From NCBI RefSeq assembly GCF_014200725.1, contig NZ_JACHCL010000002.1, positions 620,001 through 684,000 of the forward strand: a stretch of DNA of 64,000 bases. The letters run 5' to 3'. A program made the translations under genes and the position numbers. The notes beneath the pieces were generated by a model, which worked only from the letters and a program-made list of their open reading frames with translations, had not been told where the DNA came from and made no database searches. This DNA comes from Janthinobacterium silvisoli (GTDB lineage: Bacteria > Pseudomonadota > Gammaproteobacteria > Burkholderiales > Burkholderiaceae_D). Positions 50,678-59,472 of the stretch are shown piece after piece (position 1 is the first letter of the stretch; each line of letters opens with the position of its first letter).

Positions 50678-50760
50678 AAAACCCTTACGACACTTCACCA
50701 GCCTGCATGAAGCTTGAAACTTGCATCAATCCTGGACGAATCCGGTGTTGACGATAATAC
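50678..50760 (-). repeat. 83-base spacer, part of a duplicated tRNA unit
   Basis: This spacer and the next one (50838-50920) are nearly identical, including the stretch AAACTTGCATCAATCC. With the tRNA they make a tandem unit of 160 bases, which points to recent unequal duplication of the tRNA gene. Confidence 0.8.
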
Positions 50761-50837
50761 TGGTGCGGCTGGCAGGAATTGAACCCACGACCCCTTGGTT
50801 CGTAGCCAAGTACTCTATCCAGCTGAGCTACAGCCGC
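50761..50837 (-). tRNA. tRNA-Arg(ACG), copy 3 of the operon
   Basis: Identical to the copy at 50601-50677: acceptor GCGGCTG/CAGCCGC, anticodon ACG in loop CTACGAA, encoded CCA. Confidence 0.97.
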
Positions 50838-50920
50838 AAAACACTTACAACGCTTCACCGACCTGCATGAAGTTTGAAACTTGCATCAATCCCGGGCGAA
50901 TCCGGTCTTGATGATAATAC
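50838..50920 (-). repeat. 83-base spacer, second copy
   Basis: Second copy of the spacer at 50678-50760, differing at only about a dozen positions. Confidence 0.8.
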
Positions 50921-50997
50921 TGGTGCGGCTGGCAGGAATTGAACCCACGACCCCTTGGTTCGTAGCCAAGTACTCTATCCAGCTGAGCTACAGCCGC
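50921..50997 (-). tRNA. tRNA-Arg(ACG), copy 2 of the operon
   Basis: Identical to the other copies: 77 bases including CCA, anticodon ACG in loop CTACGAA. Confidence 0.97.
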
Positions 50998-51100
50998 AAA
51001 ACTTTTACATCGCTACACACTACTACGTATAGCCAACTACTAAAACTACGCATTAAAACTTTTTACAACAAAACCAGAACATATCTGATTTTTAGAATTC

Positions 51101-51177
51101 TGGTGCGGCTGGCAGGAATTGAACCCACGACCCCTTGGTTCGTAGCCAAGTACTCTATCCAGCTGAGCTACAGCCGC
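51101..51177 (-). tRNA. tRNA-Arg(ACG), first copy of the operon
   Basis: Same 77-base tRNA. This is the promoter-proximal copy. The 103-base spacer that follows it (50998-51100) is unlike the other two spacers. Confidence 0.97.
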
Positions 51178-51620
51178 GCAGGCAAACATTATAACGTATT
51201 CATTTCGCTTTGAAAAGTTCGATTTTTCAATCGCTTAGCTGGTTTTCACAGGGCATCGCCCTATAGTACCCCGCTACTTTTCAACACGAAAAAGCCTACG
51301 TCATTTTGCACACGATACTCTGCTTGCGCAGAGTACTTCCAGTGCATCGAGTAGTTGCTGTCTCGAAAGAAGCGGGATTATAGGCACTGCTTCCCACCGT
51401 GTCCAGTGCTATCTCTCATAGAGTGAAAACAAGCGCAAAAACAGCTTGCCTGCTTGGCGGCAATTATCCCCACAAACATGGCGGCAAGCGTGTGGTGGCC
51501 GCCAGGCGCTTGGGGCTACAATGTTTGCATCGTCAAGGCCAGGCATGGCCTGGCAAAAAACATGGCGGATTTCCATCATGACCAGACATACCATAGACAT
51601 CAGCGGTCACAGGAGGCCAG
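51178..51620. other. 443-base region without a credible protein gene
   Basis: It holds the tRNA promoter next to 51177 and, further right, the ribosome site of the hybrid kinase (AGGAGG before 51621). Several short open frames near 51400-51670 carry no recognisable content. A GC-rich direct-repeat-like pair around 51530-51570 (AGGCCAGGCATGGCCTGGC) forms a small palindromic hairpin. Confidence 0.5.
51188..51216 (-). promoter_or_regulatory. Promoter of the tRNA-Arg operon
   Basis: Perfect -10 TATAAT (51193-51188) and a weak -35 TTTTCA (51216-51211) with a 17-base spacer. The predicted start is a few bases before the first tRNA. An A/T-rich upstream stretch follows, as in stable-RNA promoters. 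Confidence 0.75.
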
Positions 51621-54125
51621 ATGGCCAAACATGAGCGCGAAGCAAGTCTGCCGCCCGCCTCGCCAGCGCTGAGCCTGCCGGATGAGCGCCTGGGGCATCT
51701 GCTCGAAGGCATCGCCGATGGCGTCTGCCTGCTGGACCGCGACTGGACCATACGCTACATCAATACGCACGGCGCCGACATACTGGCGCCGCAGCGCCCT
51801 GCCGGCAGCGTGCTGGCAGGCCAGTGCCTGTGGCTGGCCTGCTCCGACATGCCGGGCACTGAAATGGAAGTGCAGTACCGGCGCGCCATGGCGCAGCAGC
51901 AAAGCTGCAGCTTCGAATTGCTGTACCAGCCCCTGGGCCGCTGGCTGGAGGTACGCCTGTTTCCTTCCAGCGATGGCCTGAGTACGTATATCCAGGACAT
52001 CAGCCAGCGCAAGGCGACGGAAGACAGCTTGCGCCAGAGCGAGGAAGATTTGCGCGCGCTGGCCAACTCCATCCCACAACTGGCCTGGATCGCCAGCTTC
52101 GATGGCACCATGGCCTGGTATAACCAGCGCTGGCACGATTACACCGGCACCACACCCGAGCAGATGGCTGGCGAAGGCTGGAGCACGGCTTACGAACCGC
52201 AGCGCCTGCCCGACATGCTGCAGGCATGGAAAGACGCCTTGAACAGCGGCACGCCATTCGAGATGGAATTCCCCATCCGCGGCAGCGATGGCCAGTACCG
52301 CTGGTTCCTGACGCGCGCCAATCCCGTGCGCGACCGGGGTGGCCAGCTGTTGCGCTGGTTTGGCACCAGCACCGATGTAGACCAGGTCAAGCGGGTGCAG
52401 GAAGCACTGCGCGATGAAACGCGGGTACTCGAACTGCTCAACAACACGGGCGCCACGCTGGCCGGCACGCTGGACCTGCCCGCCCTGCTGCAAGAAACGG
52501 TCGATGCGGCTACGCGTATCAGTGGCGCGCGCTTTGGCGCCTTCTATTACGGCACCAGCCGCGTGAAACAGCATCTGCACGACGGCGATGACGGCTCCGA
52601 ACCGCTGCCTGCCGCGCGCGCCGTGAGCGGTATCAGCGCCGAACAGGCCAACACCATCGCCACCGACCTGCGCCAGGGCCCGGGCATGCGCCACAACGAC
52701 TTGCTGGCCGCCCCCGAACAGCGCGCCGATGGCGCCCCCGCCTTGCGCAGCTGCCTGAGCCTGCCAGTGCGTTCGCGCTCGGGCCAGTTGCTGGGGCGCT
52801 TGCTGCTTGGCCATCCGCAAGCGGGCATGTTCAGCGCCCGCAGCGAACGCATCGTCGCCGCCATCGCGGCCCAGGCCGCCGTTGCGCTCGACAACACGCG
52901 CCTGTATGCAGCCGCGCACTGCGCCGCCGAAGAACGCAAGGTATTGCTCGACAGCGAACGCGAGGCGCGCGCCGAAGCAGAACGCACCAACCAGTTGAAA
53001 GACGAATTCCTGACCACCCTGTCACACGAGCTGCGCACGCCACTGTCCGCCATCCTGGGCTGGGCACAGGTGCTGCGGCGCGGCACGCGCGACCAGGCCG
53101 ACCTGCACCGCGGCCTGCACAGCATCGAACGCAATGCGCGGGCGCAGGCGCAGCTGATCGAAGACTTGCTCGACATGAGCCGCATCACCTCCGACAAGGT
53201 GATGCTCGACATGCAAACCATCGTGCCGGCCACCGCGATCGCCTCAGCCATCGAAACCCTGCGCCCGGCCGCCGACGCCAAGCACATCACGCTCAATACT
53301 GTCATCGCACCCGATGCCGGCACCATCATCGGCGACCCTGGGCGGATGCAGCAAGTGATCTGGAATCTGCTGTCGAATGCGCTGAAATTCACGCCCCAGG
53401 GTGGCCAGGTGACGATCGCCGTGCGGCGCGACAGCAGCTATTTATCGATCACCGTGGCCGACAATGGCATGGGTATCGAGGCCGATTTCCTGCCCTATGT
53501 ATTCGACCGCTTCCGCCAGGCCGATGCGTCAACCACGCGCAAGCATGGCGGACTGGGGCTGGGACTGGCGATCGTCAAGCACCTGGTCGAACAGCACGGC
53601 GGCACCGTCACGGCCAGCAGCGCCGGGCACATGCAGGGCGCCACCTTTACCGTGCGCCTGCCACTGAGCAGGCAGGCCGGCGCCGAACTGGCGCACAAGG
53701 ATGGGCCCGCAGCCGAAACGAGCCCGTGCGACCTGTCCGGCATCAAAGTACTGCTGGTTGACGATGAAGCCGATGCGCGCGAGCTGACCGAACGTATACT
53801 GCGCGGCAGCCATGCCGAAGTCTGCAGTGCAGCCAACGCGGCGCAGGCACTGCAACTGATGAGCAGCGAACGGCCCGATGTGCTGGTGAGCGACATCGGC
53901 ATGCCCGACATCGACGGCCTGGAATTGCTGGCGTTGATACGCGCACTGGGGCCAGCCCAGGGCGGCGCGCTGCCCGCACTGGCGTTGACTGCTTTTGCCC
54001 GCCCACAAGACCGCCAGCGCGCGCTCGAAGGCAGCTTCCAGGCCTATGCCTCGAAGCCACTCGACCCTTCCGCCTTGCTGGCGACGGTAGCGCAACTGGC
54101 GAAAACAGTGAAATTAGGCAAGTAA
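51621..54125 (+). CDS. Hybrid sensor histidine kinase (PAS-PAS-GAF-HisKA-HATPase-REC)
   Basis: 834 residues, no membrane helix, so a soluble cytoplasmic sensor. A PAS domain (about 23-130), a second PAS/PAC (about 143-268), a GAF domain (about 275-425), HisKA with the phospho-acceptor His in LSHELRTPLSAIL near residue 469, HATPase with ADNGMGIEADF and GGLGLGLAIVKHLVEQHGG, and a C-terminal receiver with phospho-acceptor Asp near 757 in VSDIGMPDIDGLE. The AGGAGG ribosome site fixes the start. A GGDEF response regulator gene follows at 54452, so the output may be cyclic di-GMP. Confidence 0.94.
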   Translation: MAKHEREASLPPASPALSLPDERLGHLLEGIADGVCLLDRDWTIRYINTHGADILAPQRPAGSVLAGQCLWLACSDMPGTEMEVQYRRAMAQQQSCSFELLYQPLGRWLEVRLFPSSDGLSTYIQDISQRKATEDSLRQSEEDLRALANSIPQLAWIASFDGTMAWYNQRWHDYTGTTPEQMAGEGWSTAYEPQRLPDMLQAWKDALNSGTPFEMEFPIRGSDGQYRWFLTRANPVRDRGGQLLRWFGTSTDVDQVKRVQEALRDETRVLELLNNTGATLAGTLDLPALLQETVDAATRISGARFGAFYYGTSRVKQHLHDGDDGSEPLPAARAVSGISAEQANTIATDLRQGPGMRHNDLLAAPEQRADGAPALRSCLSLPVRSRSGQLLGRLLLGHPQAGMFSARSERIVAAIAAQAAVALDNTRLYAAAHCAAEERKVLLDSEREARAEAERTNQLKDEFLTTLSHELRTPLSAILGWAQVLRRGTRDQADLHRGLHSIERNARAQAQLIEDLLDMSRITSDKVMLDMQTIVPATAIASAIETLRPAADAKHITLNTVIAPDAGTIIGDPGRMQQVIWNLLSNALKFTPQGGQVTIAVRRDSSYLSITVADNGMGIEADFLPYVFDRFRQADASTTRKHGGLGLGLAIVKHLVEQHGGTVTASSAGHMQGATFTVRLPLSRQAGAELAHKDGPAAETSPCDLSGIKVLLVDDEADARELTERILRGSHAEVCSAANAAQALQLMSSERPDVLVSDIGMPDIDGLELLALIRALGPAQGGALPALALTAFARPQDRQRALEGSFQAYASKPLDPSALLATVAQLAKTVKLGK

Positions 54126-54451
54126 GATTGATGCAAAGAAATAAATATAACGAGTCAAAATGGCCACGAAGATGGGTTGCAGCTCCTACTTTCAGACGCG
54201 GCACTGTCCTACAAGCAACTTCCGCGAAGTTTGCTACACTAAAAAAAACACCGTTGTAGCTATACGGAAATGACGCGACATATCACGGTAATTGGCTGCA
54301 GTGGTGCGGCAGCCGCAGCGCAGCAGTACAGGCTCATCCGCTGCCGTGCGCCCTGTCTTGTTGCGAAAAGATACTATCAATCTGATATGCTGCCAGCCGA
54401 AATGACGCCGCGTCGCCAGCACTAATTTGATGCATTGACCTGAGACCACAC
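54126..54451. other. 326-base intergenic region between kinase and GGDEF regulator
   Basis: No open frame with recognisable content or ribosome site. It is more AT-rich than the flanking genes and has an A-run near 54241-54250. It may hold the promoter of the GGDEF regulator, for example near 54360-54400 where TTGCGA and TATGCT occur with a rather long spacer, or a small RNA. Neither is proven. Confidence 0.4.
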
Positions 54452-55435
54452 ATGCCCAGCCAAGATGAGATTTTGAAAGCCAAAATTTTGGTCGTCGACG
54501 ACTCCCCCGACAATGTCGACCTGATGCTGGAAATCCTGCGCGATGCCGGCTATAGCAATGTGACGGCCACCATGCGGCCGGCCCAGGTATGTCCCTTGCA
54601 CCAGGAACATTGCTACGACTTGATCCTGCTGGACCTGCAGATGCCCGAACTGAATGGCTTTGAAGTCATGAAAGGCTTGAAAGAGATCGAACACGGCGGC
54701 TATCTGCCCGTGCTGGCATTGACGGCGCAACCAAGTTTCAAGATTGCGGCGCTGGAAGCGGGCGCGCGCGACTTCATCAGCAAACCGTTCGACTTGATGG
54801 AAGTACACAAGCGCATCCACAATATGCTGGAAGTACGCTTGCTGTACAAGGAATTGGCCCAGTACAGCAAGCAGCAGCAGGAACTTGCCCTGCACGATCC
54901 ACTGACGGGCCTGCCCAACCGCCGCCTGCTGGAAGACCGTATCGAACATACGCTGCAGCAATCGGCCCGCAACCGTGGCAAGTCTGCCGTCCTGTATCTG
55001 GACCTCGATGGCTTCAAGGCGATCAATGACCGCTATGGCCACGGCTATGGCGATGAAATATTGAAAATGGTCGGCGCACGCCTGGTAGGCGCCTCACGCA
55101 AGGAAGATACGGTGGCCCGTATCGGCGGCGACGAGTTCGTCATTGTGCTGGGCAACCTGGCCGGCAAGGGCGATGCGCGCGAACCAGCCGCCAAGCTGAT
55201 CGAAGTCATTTCCGAACCGTATTTCATCAATGACCTGACCCTGCGCCTGTCGACCAGCATCGGCATCAGCATCTATCCTGACGACGCGGGCTCCGTCGAA
55301 GCTTTGCTCAGTTCGGCAGACACCGCCCTGTATGAGGCCAAGCGCGCCGGCAAGAACCGCTATTGCTGCACGCCCCATGAAATGATCGCCTCGCAAGCGA
55401 ACAAGCAGAAGAGTGGCTTGGCCTCCATCGTCTGA
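54452..55435 (+). CDS. Response regulator with GGDEF domain (diguanylate cyclase)
   Basis: 327 residues. The N-terminal receiver (about 8-125) has a phospho-acceptor Asp near residue 60 in LILLDLQMPELNGF and the KPF motif. The GGDEF domain (about 160-315) has an intact IGGDEFVIVLG motif and the usual LDLDGFKAINDRYGH. No obvious RxxD inhibitory site directly before the GGDEF motif was noted. It would make cyclic di-GMP on phosphorylation. The hybrid kinase upstream is the likely phosphate source. It ends at the terminator at 55457-55494. Confidence 0.94.
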   Translation: MPSQDEILKAKILVVDDSPDNVDLMLEILRDAGYSNVTATMRPAQVCPLHQEHCYDLILLDLQMPELNGFEVMKGLKEIEHGGYLPVLALTAQPSFKIAALEAGARDFISKPFDLMEVHKRIHNMLEVRLLYKELAQYSKQQQELALHDPLTGLPNRRLLEDRIEHTLQQSARNRGKSAVLYLDLDGFKAINDRYGHGYGDEILKMVGARLVGASRKEDTVARIGGDEFVIVLGNLAGKGDAREPAAKLIEVISEPYFINDLTLRLSTSIGISIYPDDAGSVEALLSSADTALYEAKRAGKNRYCCTPHEMIASQANKQKSGLASIV

Positions 55436-55456
55436 TCCAGCGATCAGCCAGCCGAT

Positions 55457-55494
55457 AAAAACCGGGATACCGCGCAGCGGCTTCCCGGTTTTTT
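55457..55494. terminator. Hairpin terminator between converging genes
   Basis: AAAACCGGGA, a 16-base loop region with an inner CCGC/GCGG, TCCCGGTTTT. It ends the GGDEF transcript. A-runs on the left could serve the opposite-strand gene at 55514 as well. Confidence 0.85.
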
Positions 55495-55513
55495 ATCGAT
55501 TGGAATAAAGCGT

Positions 55514-56116
<603 letters not shown>

Positions 56117-56187
56117 TCAGGGCGAAATCCTCATGTATGATCCTCACCTTCCATCCTGTCGTATTCTTTTATTATTTACGGGGCGCC

Positions 56188-56901
56188 ATGTCCGCACACA
56201 CAGATCCGAACCAGGAAGCGCACAGGGCCGATGCGGAACGCGCCGCCGATCTCAGCGAATTGCTGGGACACATCAACACCAGCTGGGACAATGAACGGCG
56301 CGCCCTGTCGCGCCAGTTGCACGACAGCCTGGGATCGTCGCTGACGGCGCTGACCATGCATCTGTCGCTGCTGACGCAAAAGATGCCGCAGGAAGCACCG
56401 TTGCTGGACCGCGCAGCGACCATGAAACAATTGCTGTTGAATGTGATTGAAACCAATCGCCAGATGCAGATGAAGCTGTGGAACGACAAGCTGGAATTTT
56501 TGGGCGTGAATGTGGCGCTCAGCGAGCTGGCCGCGCAATTTGCCGAGCAGCACAAAATCACCGTGCGCTGCAGCCTGCCCGAAGATGAATTGATTTGCCC
56601 CCGCAACGTGGGCGTGGCCCTGCTGCGCACGCTGGAAGAAGCACTGGGCAATATCGCCGCGCATGCGCAGGCAAGCGAAGTCGACATCATCGTCGACGAT
56701 GGCGACGATGGCCTGATGCTGACCATCAAGGATAACGGCATGGGCCTGCCGGCCAACAAACCCGTCGAAATGAGCAAACACGGCTTGCGTGCCGTGCGCG
56801 AGCGCGTGCATTACCTGGGCGGTAGCCTGACCTTGTCAGCCAATCCGCAAGGCGGAACCATTTTGCAGGCAGTCTTGCCGCGCATTTTGCCGAAAGAATA
56901 A
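56188..56901 (+). CDS. Small cytoplasmic histidine kinase, HisKA_3/NarX-like
   Basis: 237 residues from the ATG at 56188. The first ATG of the frame is 56062, but nothing supports the 42 residues before 56188, and the ribosome site here is weak. The phospho-acceptor is His in LSRQLHDSLGSSLTALTMHL (about 43-62), as in NarX/UhpB-type kinases. EEALGNIAAHAQASEVDI, DNGMGLPAN and HGLRAVRERVHYLGG are the ATPase boxes. There is no sensor domain or membrane helix, so this is a stand-alone core kinase that must be partnered by a sensor or another signal. No LuxR-type regulator lies next to it. Confidence 0.87.
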   Translation: MSAHTDPNQEAHRADAERAADLSELLGHINTSWDNERRALSRQLHDSLGSSLTALTMHLSLLTQKMPQEAPLLDRAATMKQLLLNVIETNRQMQMKLWNDKLEFLGVNVALSELAAQFAEQHKITVRCSLPEDELICPRNVGVALLRTLEEALGNIAAHAQASEVDIIVDDGDDGLMLTIKDNGMGLPANKPVEMSKHGLRAVRERVHYLGGSLTLSANPQGGTILQAVLPRILPKE

Positions 56902-56920
56902 ATCAGACAAAGAGGACCAC

Positions 56921-57436
56921 ATGCACAGATACACCTCTATTTTGCTGGGAGCGCTAATGAGTGTGGGCAGTGTGCAGGCTGCCGAGAAAATCGTGCCGCC
57001 GCCCGATACGGTCGAGAAACTGGCCTGGCTGACGGGCTGCTGGCTGGTCGATGGCGCCGAACCGGGCACGGGAGAACAGTGGAGCACGGCAGCGGGCGGC
57101 ACCATCCTGGGCGCGAGCCGTACCGTCAAGGGCGGCAAGACCACCGAGTTCGAATTCGTGCAGATCCGCATCACCGAACCAGGACAGCTGGCCTACATCG
57201 TGCAGCCATCGGGCAAGGCGCCCGTGATCTTCAACCTGTTGCGTCAGGACAAGCCCAGAGAATTCATTTTCGCCAACCTGGATAACGATTTCCCCAGCCG
57301 TATCATTTACCGCCACGACAGTGACCGCATCTTGCATGCCAGCATCACCGGCACCTTGAAAGGGAAATTCACCACCATCGATTTCCCGATGACGCGCACC
57401 CATTGCGACGCCGTGTCGAACGAACGCGCCAGATAA
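56921..57436 (+). CDS. Exported DUF6265-like protein
   Basis: 171 residues with a signal peptide ending SVQA-AEK. The mature part has LAWLTGCWLVDGAEPGTGEQW and GGTILGASRTVKGGKTTEFEFVQI (read in parts) and ends CDAVSNERAR. This matches the DUF6265 lipocalin-like pattern of periplasmic proteins of unknown role. It starts 19 bases after the kinase gene with the RBS AGAGGACCAC. Co-transcription is likely, but a functional link to the kinase is only inference. Confidence 0.8.
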   Translation: MHRYTSILLGALMSVGSVQAAEKIVPPPDTVEKLAWLTGCWLVDGAEPGTGEQWSTAAGGTILGASRTVKGGKTTEFEFVQIRITEPGQLAYIVQPSGKAPVIFNLLRQDKPREFIFANLDNDFPSRIIYRHDSDRILHASITGTLKGKFTTIDFPMTRTHCDAVSNERAR

Positions 57437-57461
57437 AAAAAAGGGGCGTTAATAACGCCCC
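57434..57461 (-). terminator. Rho-independent terminator of the NDH-2 gene
   Basis: GGGGCGTT, AAT, AACGCCCC (57443-57461). On the minus strand it is followed by a run of nine T, so it ends the converging NDH-2 transcript at its best. The DUF6265 stop abuts it. Confidence 0.88.
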
Positions 57462-57492
57462 CTCATGCCTACAGCCTGGCTCTGGCAAATGC

Positions 57493-58791
57493 TTAATGCA
57501 ATTTGACCTGCGGGGTACTGCGCTTGATCAGGAAGCGCCCTATCGCCATCACGCCCGTGCGCACGCTGCCCAGCACCGCCTTGTGGTGCATCAGGTGCAA
57601 GCTCACATACATCATGCGCGCGATAAAACCTTCGACGAACCAGCTCAAGCCTTTGAGCGAGCCCATCAAGGTTCCCACCGAAGTGGTGCGGCCGAAGGAC
57701 ACCAGCGAGCCATAATCGAGATATTCATACGGCTTGGTTTGTGGCGGCTTGCCTTTCACCTGCAGCATGAAGGTCTTCAGCAGATAATCTGCCTGCTGAT
57801 GCGCGGCCTGGGCGCGCGGCGGCACCAGCTTGCCATCGGCGCCGGCGCACGCGGCGCAATCGCCAAGCGCAAAGATATTCGCATGGCCCTGCACGTTGAG
57901 CATGCCCGTCACTTCCAGCTGGCCGGCGCGGTTGGTCGGCAAACCTAAGGTAGACAGGAATTCCGGCGCGCGGATGCCGGCCGCCCACACGCAGATATCG
58001 GCGGCATAGGTAGTGCCGCTGGCGATCGTGACCTTGTCCGCCTCGATCGACGTCACGCGCGTATCGGTCGCCACCGTGATGCCATGCTGGTTGAGCAGCT
58101 TCAGGGCTGCCCTGGAAACCCGCTCGGGCAGCGGCGCCAGGATGCGCGGCGCCCCTTCCAGCAGGGTGATGCGCACATCCTTGATGGCGTTCAGGTTCTG
58201 GAAGCCATAGGCCGCATACACGCCGCTCGCTTCGCGCAATTCGGCCGCCAGCTCCACGCCCGTGGCGCCGCCGCCAATGATGACGATGTCGACACCAGGA
58301 TGACCGAGGTCGCCCTGGCGCTGTTCGGCCATGGCCAGCAGTTTCAGCAGGGTCAAACGGAAGCGCTCGGCATCTTCCGTGGCATTGAGGGAAATCGTGT
58401 TTTCCTTGGCACCGGGCACACCGAAGTAATTCGAGGTGCTGCCCACGGCCAGCACCAGCTGGTCGTAGCCGATATGGCGTTCCGGCAGCAGCTGCTCGTC
58501 CTTGTCGGTGGCGATGGCGCCGACCGTGATACGGTTCGCTGCCGCGTCGAGCGCAGTCAGGGGACCATACACATAGGTAAAGCCGTTATCGTGGGCCAGC
58601 ATCTGGTAGGACAAGCCTTCCTGGTGAATGTCCAGGGTGCCCGCCGCCACTTCATGCAGCGACGGTTTCCAGATATGGTAAAGACGGCTGTCGACCAGGG
58701 TCACCTGGCCGGGGCCGAGTTTGCGGCTAAGTTTGCAGGCCAGCTCCAGGCCGCCTGCCCCACCGCCTACGATGAGTATTTTACTGTGCAA
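57493..58791 (-). CDS. ndh: Type II NADH dehydrogenase (NDH-2)
   Basis: 432 residues. FAD-binding start HSKILIVGGGAGGLELACKL, the RLYHIWKPSLHEVAAGT segment, the second dinucleotide motif IVIIGGGATGVELAAEL, and VWAAGIRAPEF then NIFALGDCAACAGADGKLVPPRAQAAHQQA are all typical for NDH-2. It oxidises NADH and reduces quinone without pumping protons, bound to the inner face of the membrane. A C-terminal amphipathic part (about 380-432) fits membrane attachment. Single gene. Confidence 0.93.
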   Translation of the reverse strand: MHSKILIVGGGAGGLELACKLSRKLGPGQVTLVDSRLYHIWKPSLHEVAAGTLDIHQEGLSYQMLAHDNGFTYVYGPLTALDAAANRITVGAIATDKDEQLLPERHIGYDQLVLAVGSTSNYFGVPGAKENTISLNATEDAERFRLTLLKLLAMAEQRQGDLGHPGVDIVIIGGGATGVELAAELREASGVYAAYGFQNLNAIKDVRITLLEGAPRILAPLPERVSRAALKLLNQHGITVATDTRVTSIEADKVTIASGTTYAADICVWAAGIRAPEFLSTLGLPTNRAGQLEVTGMLNVQGHANIFALGDCAACAGADGKLVPPRAQAAHQQADYLLKTFMLQVKGKPPQTKPYEYLDYGSLVSFGRTTSVGTLMGSLKGLSWFVEGFIARMMYVSLHLMHHKAVLGSVRTGVMAIGRFLIKRSTPQVKLH

Positions 58792-58842
58792 AGATCCTCC
58801 GTACGATTGCTATGATGAATTCTGTTACTGCCTGGTTTTTGC

Positions 58843-59370
58843 TTAATTCCTGCGGTCGCCGCCGCGGTCGCCGCCCCGGTCATTGCCCGGTCCACGGTCT
58901 CCCGGCCCACGGTCATTGCCAGGACGATTGCCCGGCCGGTCGCCCGGACGGTTGTCATGGCGGTCATCGGGCCGGTTGGGCCTGGCCTGTGGCGGAGGTG
59001 GCGGACGATAGCCCGGACGGCCATGGTAGCGGTCCGGATGCTGCTGGCGATAGCGCGGTATAAACTGGTCGGTATACCAACGGTCCTGAACAAAGTATAC
59101 CTCTTGGTTACAGGCATTGTACACGCGGCAGTAGCGGGGCCAGTTTTGCGCGTAGCCGGGCGGCACGCGCAGGTAGATAGGACGGCCCGCATAGTGGCTG
59201 GGACGCTGGACGATCATCGGTTGCGGATAGATCAGTTCGGGCGCGGGATAGTCTCCCACATCGATACGGCCGAAAAAGCCGGGCTGGCCGATACTGAGCG
59301 ATACACCTGTTTGCGCCTGGGCGCCGGCGGTGATCGCCAGCAAGGCAGCGGCAAGGGTCAGGGTTTTCAT
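58843..59370 (-). CDS. Exported protein with Arg/Gly/Pro-rich repeat tail
   Basis: 175 residues from the ATG at 59370 (CAGGAG upstream). The signal peptide ends GAQA-QTG. The front (about 20-100), with GQPGFFGRIDVGDYPAPELI and YCRVYNACNQEVYFVQDRWY, is a folded part with two Cys. The end (about 105-175) is low complexity: RPNRPDDRHDNRPGDRPGN, then repeated GDRGPGNDRGGDRGGDRRN. It is likely in the periplasm or outer membrane. No named function is supported. Length of the repeat may vary between strains. Confidence 0.82.
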   Translation of the reverse strand: MKTLTLAAALLAITAGAQAQTGVSLSIGQPGFFGRIDVGDYPAPELIYPQPMIVQRPSHYAGRPIYLRVPPGYAQNWPRYCRVYNACNQEVYFVQDRWYTDQFIPRYRQQHPDRYHGRPGYRPPPPPQARPNRPDDRHDNRPGDRPGNRPGNDRGPGDRGPGNDRGGDRGGDRRN

Positions 59371-59472
59371 TGAGAACTCCTGTAGATGGCAGTGCGTCAA
59401 TTGTAGTCCTTGTTTGAAAACAAGTCGGTACGCATGAACACTTAAGCACCATCCACAGGAAAAACTGCCAGA

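Noticed and set aside
50601..51177. Four regular repeats with spacers, CRISPR-like at first sight
   Set aside because: The repeats are 77 bases long and fold into complete tRNA-Arg genes with CCA ends. The spacers are not unique and no cas gene is near.
50881..51213. 110-codon open frame across two tRNA genes
   Set aside because: It is made of the antisense of two tRNA-Arg copies and repeats itself; no ribosome site.
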